Assembly (NCBI GenBank): GCA_009842325.1
Contig: VYFQ01000033.1
Coordinates: 67,630 to 102,864 of the forward strand
Source: Acidimicrobiaceae bacterium
Lineage (GTDB): Bacteria > Actinomycetota > Acidimicrobiia > Acidimicrobiales > Aldehydirespiratoraceae
DNA length: 35,235 nucleotides
Reading direction: 5' to 3'
Shown piece after piece: positions 34,216 through 35,235 of this stretch. Position numbers and translations under genes: made by a program. A model generated the notes under the pieces. It made no database searches. It worked only from the letters and a program-made list of their open reading frames with translations, and was not told the DNA's origin. Every line of letters begins with the position of its first letter. The stretch's first letter is position 1.

Positions 34216-34641
34216 CTACCCGTCTGGGTCGGTGTCGGCGGGGAGGATGCGCAGGGGCCGGCCGCTCAGGGATCGCACGACCCGGAAGTGGCGCTCGTCC
34301 AGTGTTCCGATGGTGTCGGTGTTGTACCGATCTGCCAGCACCACCAACGATGCGTCGGTCAGGCCCAGCGGCAGGTCCCGGTAGCGCTCGACGACGGAAC
34401 GGGCCCGAGCCATGTCGTCAAGGCCGAAGGACGCCAGTTCGTAGGCACCTGAGGACAACTCTGCGAGCAGTGTCAGTTCGGCGTCCACACCTGCGATCCG
34501 CGCGGTCAAATAGTCCAGCTCGGCCAGCACCAGGGGCGACAACACCAGCGGCCGAACGGTGCGAAGAACCTGTGCGCACTCGGCATGCATCCGCTGATCG
34601 GGCACGAAGGCCGCCAGCAGCAGGCTGGTGTCGACGATCAA
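34216..34641 (-). CDS. vapC: VapC-type PIN-domain toxin ribonuclease
   Basis: PIN-domain nuclease of 141 residues, expected to cut RNA (often tRNA or rRNA). The acidic site is visible: Asp4 in MIVDTSLLLAAF, Glu in LAELDYL near 42, Asp in LGLTDASLVVLADRY near 95, and a fourth in TIGTLDERHF. Its ATG overlaps the antitoxin stop by 4 bp (ATGA), the standard arrangement. It converges on the hydrolase gene with 28 bp between stops. Confidence 0.92.
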   Translation of the reverse strand: MIVDTSLLLAAFVPDQRMHAECAQVLRTVRPLVLSPLVLAELDYLTARIAGVDAELTLLAELSSGAYELASFGLDDMARARSVVERYRDLPLGLTDASLVVLADRYNTDTIGTLDERHFRVVRSLSGRPLRILPADTDPDG

Positions 34642-34865
34642 GTCCCGAAACCCAGGTCGGCCAAGAGTTCGTCTACTCGCTCGGCCACCGTCAGATCGCC
34701 CCAGCCCTCAGAGAACAGGGGGACCGTGGGGGCCACCTCCCGTCGGCTGAGAGCCTCTTCGAGGGCGTCGCGCACGATGGAAGCCTCGGTTCGGCGATCC
34801 TGCAGTGCGGCCTGCTCCAGCCGCCGCTTCAGGTCGTCGGGAAGATAGATCGTCGTCTGCCTCAC
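34638..34865 (-). CDS. vapB: VapB-type ribbon-helix-helix antitoxin
   Basis: The 75-residue product has a ribbon-helix-helix DNA-binding part (RQTTIYLPDDLKRRLEQAALQDRRTEASIVRDALEEAL, about 2-40) and a C-terminal half that should bind and block the PIN toxin (SEGWGDLTVAERVDELLADLGF). The start is GTG 34865. There is no ribosome binding site, and TACAAT (34878-34873) ends 7 bp before it, so the message is probably leaderless. The repeats just upstream fit autoregulation by the complex. Confidence 0.9.
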   Translation of the reverse strand: MRQTTIYLPDDLKRRLEQAALQDRRTEASIVRDALEEALSRREVAPTVPLFSEGWGDLTVAERVDELLADLGFGT

Positions 34866-34890
34866 GCAATGTATTGTACCATGTATTGCA
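34866..34890 (-). promoter_or_regulatory. vapBC promoter/operator repeats
   Basis: ATGTATTG occurs at 34869-34876 and 34881-34888, a direct repeat of period 12, flanked by GCAAT (34866-34870) and ATTGC (34885-34889) as inverted ends. TACAAT (34878-34873, minus) is the likely -10. Placement over the -10 suits repression by VapB or VapBC. Confidence 0.6.
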
Positions 34891-34914
34891 CTCTAGGTGC
34901 CGACTGGCATTTAA

Positions 34915-34934
34915 CGAACATATGTTTGTATATT
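34915..34934 (+). promoter_or_regulatory. LexA box and -10 element of imuA'
   Basis: CGAAC-ATAT-GTTTG (34915-34928) matches the Gram-positive/actinobacterial SOS box. TATATT (34929-34934) directly abuts it and ends 6 bp before the ATG at 34941, so transcription would start at or next to the start codon. No good -35 is visible. Confidence 0.8.
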
Positions 34935-34940
34935 GGCAGA

Positions 34941-35235
34941 ATGGGTCCAGGGCCATCATCGGCACAGCTGGCGGCAGTACGGCCGGCAGAGGTCGACGCG
35001 CTCGCCGGAAGAGCCCATGAGCGGCGGCTTCCCGTGGAGGAGACGCTGTCGCCGTTGCTGCCTGATGGCGGCATCCGGCGGGGAACCGCCGTCGCGGTCA
35101 GCGGTCACGGAGCGATGACACTGGCTATGGCGCTGGCAGTTGAGGCCTCCCGGCGAGGCAGTTGGGTGGCCGCGGTCGGGATGGCCGATCTCGGCGTGGC
35201 CGCCCTGGCCGAGAGGGGTGTCGACCTGGAGCGCT
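34941..35235 (+). CDS. imuA': ImuA'-like mutasome protein, 5' part (continues beyond window)
   Basis: The 98 residues visible match the start of actinobacterial ImuA' (RecA-like accessory of the ImuB-DnaE2 mutagenic repair system): LPVEETLSPLLPDGGIRRG, TAVAVSGHGAMTLAMALAVEAS, SWVAAVGMADLGVAALAERGVDLER. The place of the RecA P-loop is taken by SGHGAM, so ATP binding is doubtful, as in the mycobacterial protein. In mycobacteria it links ImuB and DnaE2 during induced mutagenesis. imuB and dnaE2 would be expected to the right of the window. ATG 34941 has no ribosome binding site and is likely leaderless under the LexA box upstream. Confidence 0.85.
   Translation, partial: MGPGPSSAQLAAVRPAEVDALAGRAHERRLPVEETLSPLLPDGGIRRGTAVAVSGHGAMTLAMALAVEASRRGSWVAAVGMADLGVAALAERGVDLER

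Noticed and set aside
34207..34221. Hairpin CGGGT-N5-ACCCG between the hydrolase and vapC genes
   Set aside because: Only a short stem with no U-run, overlapping the vapC stop; too weak to call a terminator.

Overview
The window is high-G+C actinobacterial DNA, most likely from an uncultured member of the Acidimicrobiia or a close relative. I base this on the core gene order rpsO-pnp-dapB-dapA-rnj-ftsK-rimO-pgsA-cinA-recA, Gram-positive-type LexA boxes (CGAAC-N4-GTTYG), an ImuA'-type mutasome gene, many GTG starts and leaderless-looking genes, and lipoproteins with Thr/Pro/Glu-rich linkers. Taxonomy is inferred from gene content only.

Region 1 (1-4266, minus strand) is one very large open gene that runs off the left edge. 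It is a single-chain Type ISP restriction-modification enzyme (Mrr-like nuclease, SF2 translocase, N6-adenine methyltransferase, target recognition). A 68-bp tetranucleotide repeat (TCGG x9, ACGG x8) lies inside its C-terminal target-recognition region, which suggests phase variation. A small possible ORF and a promoter lie just upstream.

Region 2 (4890-24784) is a housekeeping block, nearly all on the minus strand: rpsO, pnp, dapB, a SURF1-like gene, dapA, rnj, ftsK, a Na+/Ca2+ exchanger, two lipoproteins (glutaminyl cyclase and CapA-like), rimO, pgsA, cinA and recA. Plus-strand msrB and a GNAT gene, and a minus-strand YbaY-type lipoprotein, sit between cinA and recA. The recA promoter has a LexA box inside its -35/-10 spacer. 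The pnp leader can fold into a long hairpin, as expected for autoregulated pnp genes.

Region 3 (24910-33374, minus strand) is a catabolic and redox cluster: oligopeptide-type ABC substrate-binding lipoprotein, N-acyl-D-amino-acid deacylase-like amidohydrolase, SDR (hydroxyacyl-CoA dehydrogenase-like), acyl-CoA synthetase, ArsC-like protein, [3Fe-4S] ferredoxin and ferredoxin reductase. The ArsC-like gene has an in-frame UGA exactly at its catalytic cysteine, followed by a hairpin with the geometry of a bacterial SECIS element. It is a strong selenoprotein candidate that ordinary gene calling would truncate. The acyl-CoA synthetase gene has a promoter overlain by four GTNAC boxes at exact 11-bp spacing.

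Region 4 (33408-35235) holds a plus-strand alpha/beta hydrolase, a minus-strand VapBC-type toxin-antitoxin pair, and the start of plus-strand imuA', which has its own LexA box. imuA' and vapB diverge from a 75-bp region, and both look leaderless.
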